A DNA stretch of 64,000 nucleotides from Chryseobacterium piscicola (lineage in GTDB: Bacteria; Bacteroidota; Bacteroidia; Flavobacteriales; Weeksellaceae): contig NZ_FTOJ01000001.1 of assembly GCF_900156685.1 (NCBI RefSeq), forward strand, positions 186,001 through 250,000, in the 5' to 3' direction. Every line of letters starts with the position of its first letter. The stretch's first letter is position 1. Below the pieces are notes generated by a model. The model was not told where the DNA came from and searched no databases. It worked only from the letters and a program-made list of their open reading frames with translations. Made by a program: the position numbers and the translations under genes. Of this stretch, positions 36,693-44,801 are shown piece by piece.

Positions 36693-37940
36693 TTACGCTT
36701 TCACAATATTAATAATCACTTCAGTTGCCTTCATCATACTTTCCAAAGCCACATACTCATAAGGTCCGTGGAAATTGATTCCTCCGGCAAAAATATTCGG
36801 ACAAGGCAATCCCATGTAAGACAATTGCGCTCCATCTGTTCCGCCTCTGATGGCTTTTATTTTTGGTTCAATTCCTGCTTCTTTCATTGCTTTTGCTGCC
36901 AGATCTACGATGTGCATTTTGCCTTCAAACTGCTGCTTCATGTTTCTGTACTGCTCTTTAATTTCTATCTCTGCGGTTCCTTCGCCATGTTTTTGGTTAA
37001 ATTCTGCAATTTTTTCCTCCATGAATTTTTTTCTTGCCTCATATTTTTCTTCGTTATGATCACGGATGATGTATTGAAGCTTAGCCTCAGAGATATCAGC
37101 AGTTACATCCATTAAATGATAAAACCCGTCAAAACCTTTCGTTGTAGCTGGAGTTTCATTTTCCGGCAACGTTTGAATAAACTCAGCGGCAAGCAAAGCA
37201 GCATTCACCATTTTTCCGTAGGCGTAACCGGGGTGTACGCTCAACCCGTGGATTTTTACAACGGCACCTGCAGCATTGAAGTTTTCATATTCCAGTTCGC
37301 CCACTTCTCCGCCGTCCATCGTGTAAGCGAATTCTGCTCCAAATTTAGCAACATCAAATTTGTGTGCTCCTCTTCCAATTTCTTCGTCTGGTGTAAAACC
37401 AACGGCAATTCTTCCGTGCTTAATTTCAGGATGGGCAATAAGGTATTCTGCAGCAGTTACAATTTCTGCACAACCCGCCTTGTCATCTGCTCCTAAAAGC
37501 GTGTTTCCATCAGTTGTAATCAACGTTTGACCGATATACTTTTTTAAACTTTCAAATTTTGAAGGCGACAAAGCAAATCCTGAAGTTTGATTTAAAACCA
37601 AATCGCTTCCGTCATAATTTTCCCAAACCTGAGGCTTCACATTCTCTCCACTGAAATCCGGCGAAGTGTCGTAATGAGATATAAATCCGATAGTTGGATG
37701 GTTGTCTTTTTCCAAATTAGAAGGAACATACCCCATAATGTATCCGTAATCGTCTATTGAAACGTCTTCTAGACCAATGTTTTTCAGTTCCTGCACGATA
37801 TATTTTGCGATGTCCCACTGTCTTTCAGTAGATGGTGTAGTTTCGCTTTCTGCATCGCTGGTAGAATATATTTTTACGTAATTAAGAAAACGGTTTAGTA
37901 ATTTTTCTTTCCAAAGTTGGTTAAATTCTATGGTACTCAT
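36693..37940 (-). CDS. pepT: Peptidase T (aminotripeptidase)
   Basis: It removes the N-terminal residue of tripeptides in the cytoplasm. The 415-residue M20 metallopeptidase has zinc-site motifs ISHYDTSPDFSG (His89, Asp91), LGADDKAG (Asp152) and TPDEEIGRG (Glu186-Glu187), plus the C-terminal IRGGTDGAQLSYMGLPCPN block characteristic of PepT. Length is normal. A well-formed promoter precedes it. Confidence 0.95.
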   Translation of the reverse strand: MSTIEFNQLWKEKLLNRFLNYVKIYSTSDAESETTPSTERQWDIAKYIVQELKNIGLEDVSIDDYGYIMGYVPSNLEKDNHPTIGFISHYDTSPDFSGENVKPQVWENYDGSDLVLNQTSGFALSPSKFESLKKYIGQTLITTDGNTLLGADDKAGCAEIVTAAEYLIAHPEIKHGRIAVGFTPDEEIGRGAHKFDVAKFGAEFAYTMDGGEVGELEYENFNAAGAVVKIHGLSVHPGYAYGKMVNAALLAAEFIQTLPENETPATTKGFDGFYHLMDVTADISEAKLQYIIRDHNEEKYEARKKFMEEKIAEFNQKHGEGTAEIEIKEQYRNMKQQFEGKMHIVDLAAKAMKEAGIEPKIKAIRGGTDGAQLSYMGLPCPNIFAGGINFHGPYEYVALESMMKATEVIINIVKA

Positions 37941-37959
37941 TATTGATTTTAAATTTTCA

Positions 37960-37990
37960 CAAAGGTAAACAATTTGTTAATTGAGAGAAA
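37960..37990 (-). promoter_or_regulatory. Candidate pepT promoter
   Basis: TTTC (37987-37990) and TACCTTTG (37960-37967) on the minus strand, 19 bases apart, 20 bases upstream of the ATG. Confidence 0.5.
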
Positions 37991-38097
37991 TTCGAGATTA
38001 AATTTTAAACATTGCTTATAGTTCTTATTTGTATGTATTTATTTGATTTTTAATTATTTAAATTTAAAACAAGGGTTTAGAATAACAATTCATCAGA

Positions 38098-38976
38098 ATG
38101 ATTATATTTGGTACAAACAAAATAGAAATGTTTCTTACAGAATGTCCGCGCGATGCCATGCAAGGCTGGGGAGAGTTTATACCGACTTCCAAAAAGATAG
38201 ATTACATTAACGCTTTAATGGATGTAGGTTTTGATGTGCTCGATTGCCTAAGCTTCGTATCTCCGAAAGCGATCCCTCAAATGGCTGATTCTGCAGAGGT
38301 TGCAGAGAATATTGATAAATCCGGTTCAGGAACTAAGGTTTCCGCCATCATAGGGAACTTCAGAGGAGCTGAAAAAGCTTTAAAATACAATTCAATTGAT
38401 GTTTTAGGCTTTCCATTTTCCATTTCTGAAACTTTTCAGCACCGAAATACCAACAAAAGCCAGGAAGAGGCTTTCACAGATATTGTGAAAATTCTTGAAC
38501 TTACAAAATCAGAGCACAGAAGTCTCAATATCTATTTCTCAATGGCTTTTGGAAATCCTTACGGCGAAATGTGGAAATTACAAGATGTAGAATTCTGGGC
38601 TAAAAGATTTTCTGAAGTAGGGATTGATAATATCTTACTTTCAGACACAACAGGCGTTGCTACAACTGAAACAATTGGGTTGGTTTTTGGCGAAATTCCT
38701 CAGAAATATCCCGAGATACACTTCGGAGCTCATTTTCATAACCGGTATGAAGATTCTTATAAAAAATTAAAAGCTGCTTACGACCAAGGCTGCCGCAGGT
38801 TTGATTCTGCTATCAAAGGAATCGGAGGCTGCCCAATGGCAAAAGATGATTTGGTAGGAAATATGCCGACTGAGCAAGTAATTAATTTTATGAGCGTAGA
38901 AAAAGCACCTCATGAACTGAATTTACTCAATTTTGAAAGTGCTTACAATAAAGCAAAAGATATTTTTCATTTTTAA
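38098..38976 (+). CDS. Hydroxymethylglutaryl-CoA lyase-like enzyme
   Basis: The 292-residue TIM-barrel protein resembles HMG-CoA lyase, which splits HMG-CoA into acetyl-CoA and acetoacetate at the end of leucine breakdown. Visible residues: TECPRDAMQG near the start (family form ExGPRDGLQ), metal histidines His212 and His214 in GAHFHN, and the active-site cysteine Cys245 in GIGGCPMA. The CPRDAMQ variant at the first motif is unusual, so a related lyase activity is possible. No leucine-degradation neighbours are present. Confidence 0.85.
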   Translation: MIIFGTNKIEMFLTECPRDAMQGWGEFIPTSKKIDYINALMDVGFDVLDCLSFVSPKAIPQMADSAEVAENIDKSGSGTKVSAIIGNFRGAEKALKYNSIDVLGFPFSISETFQHRNTNKSQEEAFTDIVKILELTKSEHRSLNIYFSMAFGNPYGEMWKLQDVEFWAKRFSEVGIDNILLSDTTGVATTETIGLVFGEIPQKYPEIHFGAHFHNRYEDSYKKLKAAYDQGCRRFDSAIKGIGGCPMAKDDLVGNMPTEQVINFMSVEKAPHELNLLNFESAYNKAKDIFHF

Positions 38977-39032
38977 AATAGAGAGAAATCAGCAAGATTT
39001 GGCTTTATCCAAAATTATTAAACTAAATTATT

Positions 39033-39434
39033 ATGACTTCAAAAATAACTTACATCGGAGATTTAAGATGTTCCGCAGAACATTTGCAGTCCGGAACAAT
39101 CATAGAAAGTGATGCGCCGACAGACAATCACGGGAAAGGCGAAAAGTTTTCTCCAACCGATATGTGTGCAACTTCTTTGGCAGAATGTGCTCTTACAACT
39201 ATTGCCATTTTAGGTAAAGACAAAGATATTAATATCGATGGTGCTTACTGTAATCTGGAAAAAGTAATGGCTGCAAATCCACGCAGAATCAGCGAAATAA
39301 AATGTGAGTTTATTTTTAAAAATCAGTATTCTGATGAACAGAAAAAGACCATTGAAGAAATTGCATACAACTGTCCGGTTTCCAAAAGCCTGCATCCGGA
39401 TTTGAAGCAGACGTTGAGTTTTGTTTATCAATAA
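39033..39434 (+). CDS. OsmC-family peroxide-reducing protein
   Basis: OsmC/Ohr proteins reduce organic hydroperoxides with two cysteines. In this 133-residue protein they are in SLAECALTTIAIL and NCPVSKSLHPDL, both conserved. It is the short YhfA-like type. It follows the HMG-CoA-lyase-like gene and precedes a sulfurtransferase, and bcp is nearby, giving a loose thiol/oxidative-stress neighbourhood. Confidence 0.88.
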   Translation: MTSKITYIGDLRCSAEHLQSGTIIESDAPTDNHGKGEKFSPTDMCATSLAECALTTIAILGKDKDINIDGAYCNLEKVMAANPRRISEIKCEFIFKNQYSDEQKKTIEEIAYNCPVSKSLHPDLKQTLSFVYQ

Positions 39435-39465
39435 AAATCTTATTTTTTAGAATATTATCAATAGA

Positions 39466-39485
39466 AGCGGGCTTTAGCCCGTTTT
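39466..39485 (+). terminator. Terminator-like GGGCTTTAGCCC hairpin
   Basis: CGGGC (39468-39472) pairs with GCCCG (39477-39481) over TTTA, followed by TTTT. The GCGGGCTTTAGCCC sequence resembles a frequent intergenic element in this group. Confidence 0.65.
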
Positions 39486-39539
39486 GTTTAGCGTTGAATT
39501 AAACAGATTTAGCCAAAATCTATTCACCAAAAACTCAAT

Positions 39540-40376
39540 ATGTCATCAATAATTTCCGCTTCAGATATAAAAAACATTTCAACAGAAAATCTTATTATTC
39601 TTGATGCCAGAGCAGGAAAAGAAGCGTACCAAAACTACCTTAAAAAGCATTTGAAAGGTGCCAGATTTATAAGTTTAGATAAAGAATTGGCTGAAATTGT
39701 AGAAGATGCCAGCTTTGGAGGAAGGCATCCACTTCCGGATTTGAAAAAATTTACTGAAACACTTTCCAATTTAGGAATTTCTAATGATTCCGACATTGTA
39801 ATTTATGATGATAAATACGGAGCCAATGCCGCGGCCAGAGCGTGGTGGATGCTCAAAGCCTTTGGATTGAATAATGTAAAAGTTTTGGATGGAGGAATTC
39901 AGGCTGCTGAAAAAGAAAAACTGGAATTTTCTTCCGGAATAGAAACTTTTAGTAAGTCAGATTTCATTAAAATTAAAAACTGGCTTCTTCCATTGTCTTC
40001 ATTGGAAGATGTTGAAAATGAATTAACAAACTATTCTGCAACGGTTATTGATGTAAGAGATTCTTATCGTTACAAAGGCGAATCTGAACCGATTGATTTA
40101 GTGGCTGGGCATATTTCTGGAGCTATAAATATTCCGTTTTCTGAAAATTTGGATCACAACGGAAGTTTTTTGAAACCTGATATTTTGAAAGAGAAATATT
40201 CAGCATTTTTAAAAGGTCTTCCTCACAAGTTGATTATTCATTGTGGTTCGGGCGTAACTGCCTGTCACACAATTTTAGCTTTGCATGAAGCTGGTTTTGA
40301 AATTCCCAATCTGTACGTTGGCTCATGGAGCGAATGGAGTAGAAGAGAAGGGAAGAAAGTTGCAACAGAAATCTAG
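39540..40376 (+). CDS. 3-mercaptopyruvate-type sulfurtransferase
   Basis: The 278-residue protein has two rhodanese domains, about 10-125 (inactive) and 150-275 (active). The active-site loop is CGSGVTA at 235-241 with Cys235. CGSGVTA is typical of 3-mercaptopyruvate sulfurtransferases, where thiosulfate enzymes have CRKGVTA, so I favour the former. Its last 4 bases overlap the 3' end of bcp on the other strand. Confidence 0.9.
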   Translation: MSSIISASDIKNISTENLIILDARAGKEAYQNYLKKHLKGARFISLDKELAEIVEDASFGGRHPLPDLKKFTETLSNLGISNDSDIVIYDDKYGANAAARAWWMLKAFGLNNVKVLDGGIQAAEKEKLEFSSGIETFSKSDFIKIKNWLLPLSSLEDVENELTNYSATVIDVRDSYRYKGESEPIDLVAGHISGAINIPFSENLDHNGSFLKPDILKEKYSAFLKGLPHKLIIHCGSGVTACHTILALHEAGFEIPNLYVGSWSEWSRREGKKVATEI

Positions 40377-40825
40377 TTTTCCTCCAAAATCTGCTGTGCT
40401 GCAGTCTTCGAAGTCACTTTTTCAATCACTCTCGTGCAGACTCCTTTTTCGTTGAAGATAAAAGTGGTTCTTACGATTCCCATGTAAGTTTTTCCGAAAG
40501 TTTTCTTTTCCTGCCAAACGCCGAATTTCTCAATGATGTCATGGTTTTCATCAGCAATCAAATCGTAAGGAAATGAAAATTTAGAATGAAAATTTTTCTG
40601 TTTTTTCACAGAATCCCCACTGATTCCCAATAATTGAAAACCCGCTTTTTTCAAGTCTGAATAATTATCGCTTAAATTACAAGCTTCAACCGTACAAGTG
40701 GGCGTACTCGCCTGAGGATAAAAGAAAACTACGAGTTTTTGGTTTTTAAAATTTTCAGAATTAATTGTTTCGCCATCCTGATTTACGCTTTCAAATTTTG
40801 GTAACGCGTCTCCAACTTTCAACAT
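40373..40825 (-). CDS. bcp: Thioredoxin-dependent thiol peroxidase (BCP/PrxQ)
   Basis: It reduces hydrogen and organic peroxides. The 150-residue peroxiredoxin has Cys44 (peroxidatic) and Cys49 (resolving) in TPTCTVEACNLSDNY, the atypical two-cysteine spacing of BCP. Length is normal. It is convergent and overlapping with the sulfurtransferase gene, and divergent from nth with 32 bases between the starts. Confidence 0.93.
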   Translation of the reverse strand: MLKVGDALPKFESVNQDGETINSENFKNQKLVVFFYPQASTPTCTVEACNLSDNYSDLKKAGFQLLGISGDSVKKQKNFHSKFSFPYDLIADENHDIIEKFGVWQEKKTFGKTYMGIVRTTFIFNEKGVCTRVIEKVTSKTAAQQILEEN

Positions 40826-40857
40826 ATTTTTTAATTTTGCTCAAATTTAAAGTTTAA

Positions 40858-41478
40858 ATGACAAAAAAACAAAGAGCTGAACTCATTCAACAGGAATTGG
40901 AAAAACTTTATCCCGAAGTTCCTATTCCGCTGGATCATACTGATGCCTATACTCTGATGGTTGCAGTGGCACTTTCGGCTCAGACTACCGATAAAAAAGT
41001 GAATCAGGTGACGCCGGAACTTTTCGCAGTGGCCGGTACACCACAGAGAATGGCGAAATTGGAAGAGTTTCAAATCAAAGAACTGATAAAAGAAATCGGT
41101 CTTTCCAATACGAAAGCAAAAAACCTGAAAAGAATGGCCGAACTTCTTTTGGAAAATCACAACGGAATCGTTCCCCAAACGTATGAAGAGCTCGAAGCGC
41201 TTCCCGGCGTAGGGCATAAAACTGCCTCGGTGGTGATGAGCCAAGGGTTTGGTTATCCTGCATTTCCTGTTGATACGCATATTCATCGTTTAATGACGCA
41301 GTGGAAACTTACCTCTGGTAAAAATGTTGTGGAAACCGAGCGGGATGCAAAAACGCTTTGGAAAGAAGAGGTGTGGAACAAACTTCACCTTCAGATTATT
41401 TTTTATGGAAGAGAATATTCTCCGGCGAGAGGGAAGGGAGAAAAAGATTTTTTAACAAAAATGCTTTTCGAAAAGTAG
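40858..41478 (+). CDS. nth: Endonuclease III, lacking the iron-sulfur cluster motif
   Basis: It is the base-excision DNA glycosylase/AP lyase for oxidised pyrimidines. The helix-hairpin-helix LPGVGHKTASVV carries catalytic Lys121 and Asp139 follows in PVDTHIHR. E. coli Nth ends with a four-cysteine loop that holds a [4Fe-4S] cluster. Here the same place reads REYSPARGKGEKDFLTK, without any cysteine, and the protein stops at 206 residues. Catalytic residues are intact, so it is probably active without the cluster, as in related flavobacteria. Confidence 0.93.
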   Translation: MTKKQRAELIQQELEKLYPEVPIPLDHTDAYTLMVAVALSAQTTDKKVNQVTPELFAVAGTPQRMAKLEEFQIKELIKEIGLSNTKAKNLKRMAELLLENHNGIVPQTYEELEALPGVGHKTASVVMSQGFGYPAFPVDTHIHRLMTQWKLTSGKNVVETERDAKTLWKEEVWNKLHLQIIFYGREYSPARGKGEKDFLTKMLFEK

Positions 41479-41534
41479 AATATAGTTTTTATCAATCCTC
41501 TAAATTATCATTTTTTTTGCCAAAAGTAATATCG

Positions 41535-41542
41535 TAATTTTG
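41535..41542 (+). promoter_or_regulatory. Promoter -7 element that fixes the mnmA start
   Basis: TAATTTTG overlaps the GTG at 41542-41544 that would be the most upstream start. A transcript from this promoter would begin near 41548 and could not include that GTG. Confidence 0.5.
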
Positions 41543-41589
41543 TGGCTCAACTAAGAACTCCCGTTAAGAGTTTCGTAAAATTGAATAAA

Positions 41590-42777
41590 ATGAAAGTAGT
41601 AGTAGGCCTCTCCGGAGGTGTAGATTCGAGTGTTACAGCGTATTTGCTGCAGCAGCAAGGCCATGAAGTCGTGGCTTTATTTATGAGAAACTGGAACGAT
41701 GCTTCCGTTACTTTAGAAGACGAATGCCCGTGGATTGAAGACAGTAATGATGCCTTAATGGTGGCTCAGAAATTAGGTATTCCGTTTCAGGTGATTGACA
41801 TGAGCGATTTGTATAAAGAAAGAATCGTTGATTATATGTTTGATGAATATCAGAAAGGTAGAACGCCTAATCCTGATGTTTTGTGCAACAGAGAAGTGAA
41901 ATTTGATGTTTTTATGAAAACTGCAATGTCTTTGGGTGCCGATAAAGTGGCCACTGGGCATTACGCAAGAGTAGATTCTACTTTTGATGAAAATGGCAAA
42001 GAAATCTTCCATCTTCTGGCTGGAAAAGACAATAATAAAGACCAATCATACTTCTTGTGTCAGCTTAATCAGGATCAATTGTCTAATGCTTTATTTCCTA
42101 TTGGAGAACTTACGAAACCCAGAGTGCGCGAAATTGCCAAGGAAATCGGTTTAGTGACGGCTGATAAAAAAGATTCTCAGGGGTTGTGTTTTATTGGTAA
42201 AGTAAGCTTGCCACAGTTTTTGCAACAGCAATTGGTACCGAAAGAAGGAGAAATTGTTGAAATTTTCAAAGATTCGCCATTGTTTTCTCAAGAAATTCCC
42301 GATTTTTCTTCAAAAGAAGAAGAGCTTGAATTTTTAAGCAGAAAAATAAAATATAAAAAAGCGGATGGAAAAGTAATCGGAAAGCATCAGGGTGCTCAGT
42401 TTTTTACCATCGGACAAAGCAAAGGACTTGGCATTGGCGGTCATAAAGAATCGTGCTTTATCGTTTCCAGAGATATGGAAAATAATATCATCTTCGTTGG
42501 AGAAAGTCACAGTTTTCCAGGTTTACACAAGAAAGCTCTGAAAATTGCTCAATCAGAACTGCATTGGGTTCGGGAAGATTTAAAATTGAAAAATGGTGAA
42601 TCTATGGATGTTATGGCAAGATTTCGATACAGACAAGAGCTTCAACAGGCAAAGATTTACCAATTTGAAGACGTTTTTTATATGGAATTTGAAAATCCTC
42701 AATCGGCTATTGCAGAAGGGCAATTTGCATCGTGGTATATTGCTGATGAATTGATTGGAAGTGGTGTAATTTCGTAA
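41590..42777 (+). CDS. mnmA: tRNA-specific 2-thiouridylase
   Basis: It installs the 2-thio group on the wobble uridine of Lys, Glu and Gln tRNAs. I start at the ATG at 41590 (395 residues, [14 protein letters not shown]), since the upstream GTG overlaps a promoter element. The PP-loop SGGVDSS is at about 8-14. The two catalytic cysteines are Cys99 in [11 protein letters not shown] and Cys200 in [10 protein letters not shown]. All family blocks are present and length is typical. Confidence 0.95.
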   Translation: MKVVVGLSGGVDSSVTAYLLQQQGHEVVALFMRNWNDASVTLEDECPWIEDSNDALMVAQKLGIPFQVIDMSDLYKERIVDYMFDEYQKGRTPNPDVLCNREVKFDVFMKTAMSLGADKVATGHYARVDSTFDENGKEIFHLLAGKDNNKDQSYFLCQLNQDQLSNALFPIGELTKPRVREIAKEIGLVTADKKDSQGLCFIGKVSLPQFLQQQLVPKEGEIVEIFKDSPLFSQEIPDFSSKEEELEFLSRKIKYKKADGKVIGKHQGAQFFTIGQSKGLGIGGHKESCFIVSRDMENNIIFVGESHSFPGLHKKALKIAQSELHWVREDLKLKNGESMDVMARFRYRQELQQAKIYQFEDVFYMEFENPQSAIAEGQFASWYIADELIGSGVIS

Positions 42778-42935
42778 ACAGCAAATAATGTTATTACAAA
42801 AACAAATCCCATAGCCCCGATCACAGCATTTGTTTGAGCTCATTTTCTTTTGAAAAAAAGAAAATAGCGAGTGCGGAGAGCGGGATCAGCTCTTGAAAAT
42901 GATTATTCGACGAAATTTTACCATTCATCTACACA

Positions 42936-42965
42936 AAAGGCTTATACTTCTATAAGCCTTTATTT
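42936..42965 (+). terminator. Terminator downstream of mnmA
   Basis: AAAGGCTTATA (42936-42946) pairs perfectly with TATAAGCCTTT (42951-42961) over a CTTC loop, then a T-rich tail. It lies 158 bases after the mnmA stop. Confidence 0.75.
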
Positions 42966-42980
42966 ATGGGTTTAGGTTCT

Positions 42981-42998
42981 TGTTTCATTAATGAAACA
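42981..42998. promoter_or_regulatory. Perfect 18-bp palindrome
   Basis: TGTTTCATTAATGAAACA is a perfect palindrome in the gap between mnmA and the response regulator. It lies just after a terminator and has no T tract, so an operator-like role is possible. Confidence 0.35.
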
Positions 42999-43229
42999 CC
43001 TTAAGAATAAGAAATAATTAGTTTTAGAAGCAAGTTTATAAGTTGGCGCAGTCATCACAGCAGAACAGAGTAGAAGTGAAGAATGAGTATATGAGACCAC
43101 GACCAAAAAGAGTTTTACTAAGAAACGGGATTGATAGATGCTCAAAATAAAGGGAGAGAAAGTAAAGAGCGAAAATCAACCTACAATTGTTCATTTGGAT
43201 GAGTTCAGAAGATTTTTGGTCTTTTTTAT

Positions 43230-43973
43230 CTACGAAATGAGCCAATCTTTGAAGTCTTTCACCCGTTCTCGGCTCACTGAAATTTCTTCATCAGGCTGAA
43301 AATTTAATTCGACTTTGTAATTTGGTGACGTATGAATGTTTTTTATGTAATCTGAATTGATAATGAATTGTCTATTTGTGCGAAAAAACTTTTGATTATC
43401 AAGAATATCTGATAATTCATCTAAAGTAAAATCTGTAGGGTAAGTTCTTTCTTGAGTTTGCAGATAAACTATTTTATTTTCGCTGAAAAAACAGCTTATT
43501 TCTGATGTTTGAACAATTTTTAGATTGTACCCTATTTTAACTAAGATCCGGGAAAGCGTAGATTTATCTTTTTTAATTAAATCTTTAATTTCCTGAGAAT
43601 TTACGGGATTGCCTGAAGGAAGAAATGATTTGAATTTTTCTAAAGCAGCAGATAAATCTTCATCCATAATAGGTTTCAAAAGATAATCTATGCTGTTGAG
43701 TTTAAAGGCTTTCAAAGTGTATTGATCAAATGCCGTTGTGTAGATTATAAAAGCTTTAGTTGGAATTTTTTCGAAAATATCAAAAGAAACACCGTCGCCT
43801 AAGACGATATCTGAAAAAATAAGCTGCGGATGTTCATTTTCCGAAAACCATTGTACACCTTCTTCCACAGATTCTATTTTGGCAACAATTTCTATCTCCG
43901 GAAACCCATTAAGCATTCTTTCAATTTTTCTGGCTGCCGGTTTTTCATCTTCTATAATGAGTGTTCTGATCAT
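43230..43973 (-). CDS. LytTR-family response regulator
   Basis: The 247-residue regulator has a receiver domain (residues 1-120; phosphorylated Asp55 in FSDIVLGDG; Lys100 near IDYLLKP) and a LytTR DNA-binding domain at about 140-247. LytTR proteins bind pairs of sites about 21 bp apart. It is last in an operon with two 2TM-domain genes. A histidine kinase of the matching LytS type lies just upstream. Its likely target sites are the shared boxes before its own operon and before the TonB-dependent receptor gene. Confidence 0.9.
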   Translation of the reverse strand: MIRTLIIEDEKPAARKIERMLNGFPEIEIVAKIESVEEGVQWFSENEHPQLIFSDIVLGDGVSFDIFEKIPTKAFIIYTTAFDQYTLKAFKLNSIDYLLKPIMDEDLSAALEKFKSFLPSGNPVNSQEIKDLIKKDKSTLSRILVKIGYNLKIVQTSEISCFFSENKIVYLQTQERTYPTDFTLDELSDILDNQKFFRTNRQFIINSDYIKNIHTSPNYKVELNFQPDEEISVSRERVKDFKDWLIS

Positions 43974-44033
43974 TTTGTAATTTGGTTTTAATCTCCGCTC
44001 TAAAATTAATTAAATCTTTCTGTTTTTAGAAAT

Positions 44034-44300
44034 TTATAGGCTTTTGCTTTTTTTAATTTCGTTTTGCCTTATTTTTTCTTCCCACTCAGAGTTTAGGATA
44101 AATATTTTTACTGCTTTTACGGCAATTACAATTCCCCAAATAGTTAAAATAATTGAGCCAGAAATAATAGCTTCTTCAAAATCTCCAAATCTAGTGATTC
44201 TTCTTGTGAAAATGAATAATGCTACTATTGCGAACCACATACAGTTTTTGTAAAATGATTTTAATTCTTTTACTTTTTCTTGTGCGTTTTTATATTCCAT
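44034..44300 (-). CDS. Small 2TM-domain protein
   Basis: The 88-residue protein opens with a charged helix (AQEKVKELKSFYKN) and has two membrane segments at about 20-38 and 45-70, followed by a lysine-rich tail: the 2TM-domain layout. It is more diverged from the kinase's 2TM domain than its neighbour at 44324. It lies between that gene and the response regulator, probably cotranscribed with both. The role of 2TM domains is unknown. Confidence 0.8.
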   Translation of the reverse strand: MEYKNAQEKVKELKSFYKNCMWFAIVALFIFTRRITRFGDFEEAIISGSIILTIWGIVIAVKAVKIFILNSEWEEKIRQNEIKKSKSL

Positions 44301-44323
44301 GATGCTGATTTTTATTTGATTAA

Positions 44324-44629
44324 TTACAGTTGTTTAAAGTTGTTTTGAGCTTTTTTTTCTTGTGACATCAATTCCATTATCTTTTTTTCTTCCCAGTTTT
44401 TCCCTATCCCGAAAGTATTTACGGCATGTGCTACAATGCCAAATCCCCAACCCAACATTGGCCAATAAAACCACAAATGCTTGGGTGTATTGATTAAATT
44501 AATAATAAGTAAAAACGGAATTACTAAGCAATATGATGTAAGATTTCCGTAGAATCCTTTAAGGTCTTTTACTCTTTTTGCCGCTTTTTCGTAAGCTAAA
44601 TTTTCTTTGTTGTAAGTAATGTTTTCCAT
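44324..44629 (-). CDS. Small 2TM-domain protein, close paralogue of the kinase's 2TM domain
   Basis: The 101-residue protein is a 2TM domain: charged helix NLAYEKAAKRVKDLKGFYGN, a first membrane segment, TPKHLWFYWPMLGWGFG, a second segment and GIGKNWEEKKIMELM. This matches residues 355-434 of the neighbouring histidine kinase almost end to end (NLAYERAHKRVKELKSFY; WFYWPLMGWGIG; AIGKSWEDKKIREIM), implying duplication. It is the first gene of the operon that ends with the LytTR regulator, preceded by a promoter with the shared box. Confidence 0.85.
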   Translation of the reverse strand: MENITYNKENLAYEKAAKRVKDLKGFYGNLTSYCLVIPFLLIINLINTPKHLWFYWPMLGWGFGIVAHAVNTFGIGKNWEEKKIMELMSQEKKAQNNFKQL

Positions 44630-44669
44630 AATGTTTTGTTTTAAAAAAGAATATTTGTTTTTGTTAAGA

Positions 44670-44677
44670 CAAATGTA
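44670..44677 (-). promoter_or_regulatory. -7 element of the 2TM/LytTR operon
   Basis: Reads TACATTTG on the minus strand, 41 bases from the ATG of the first 2TM gene. The first half-site of the shared regulatory box lies 41 bases upstream of it. Confidence 0.55.
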
Positions 44678-44697
44678 GAATAAGAAATAGCCTCAAC

Positions 44698-44748
44698 TCA
44701 ATTTAATATAACCCAACGGTCATTTTTGGCGACTGAACTGCAAAAATC
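44698..44748 (-). promoter_or_regulatory. Candidate LytTR site before the 2TM/LytTR operon
   Basis: In plus-strand reading, half-site AACGGTCATTTTT (GGTCA from 44718) is followed 21 bp later by AACTGCAAAAA (TGCA from 44739). The block 44698-44742 aligns without gaps to 49124-49168 with 33 of 45 bases identical. The 21-bp repeat spacing is typical of LytTR sites. The distal end runs into the kinase's terminator. Confidence 0.6.
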
Positions 44749-44772
44749 CCGACTCTGCAGAGTCGGGATTTT
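44742..44772 (-). terminator. Terminator of the histidine kinase gene
   Basis: 44743-44772 is a perfect 30-bp palindrome (AAAATCCCGACTCTG and its complement), giving a long GC-core stem with T tracts on either strand. It lies 30 bases after the kinase stop and separates the kinase from the 2TM/LytTR operon. Confidence 0.9.
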
Positions 44773-44801
44773 GTTTTTTGTAAAATAAACCTAGAAAAAG
44801 A

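Larger units (their letters stand above)
42778..43229. other. 452-bp intergenic region
   Basis: No gene is supported. It holds the mnmA terminator, an 18-bp palindrome and, at about 43025-43150 on the plus strand, a short open stretch without a usable start that I could not match to a family (it reads RPRPKRVLLRNGIDRCSK before a stop). The overlapping minus-strand frame also looks non-coding. Confidence 0.5.

Noticed and set aside
42840..42900. GAGCTC...GAGCGGGATCAGCTC stretch as a possible small RNA or integration site
   Set aside because: Only short, weak complementarity; no conserved RNA fold or repeat pair could be supported.
43036..43245. Minus-strand frame of 69 residues beside the LytTR gene
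   Set aside because: It overlaps the LytTR gene's 3' end, has a cysteine- and phenylalanine-rich non-protein look, and no promoter or family match.
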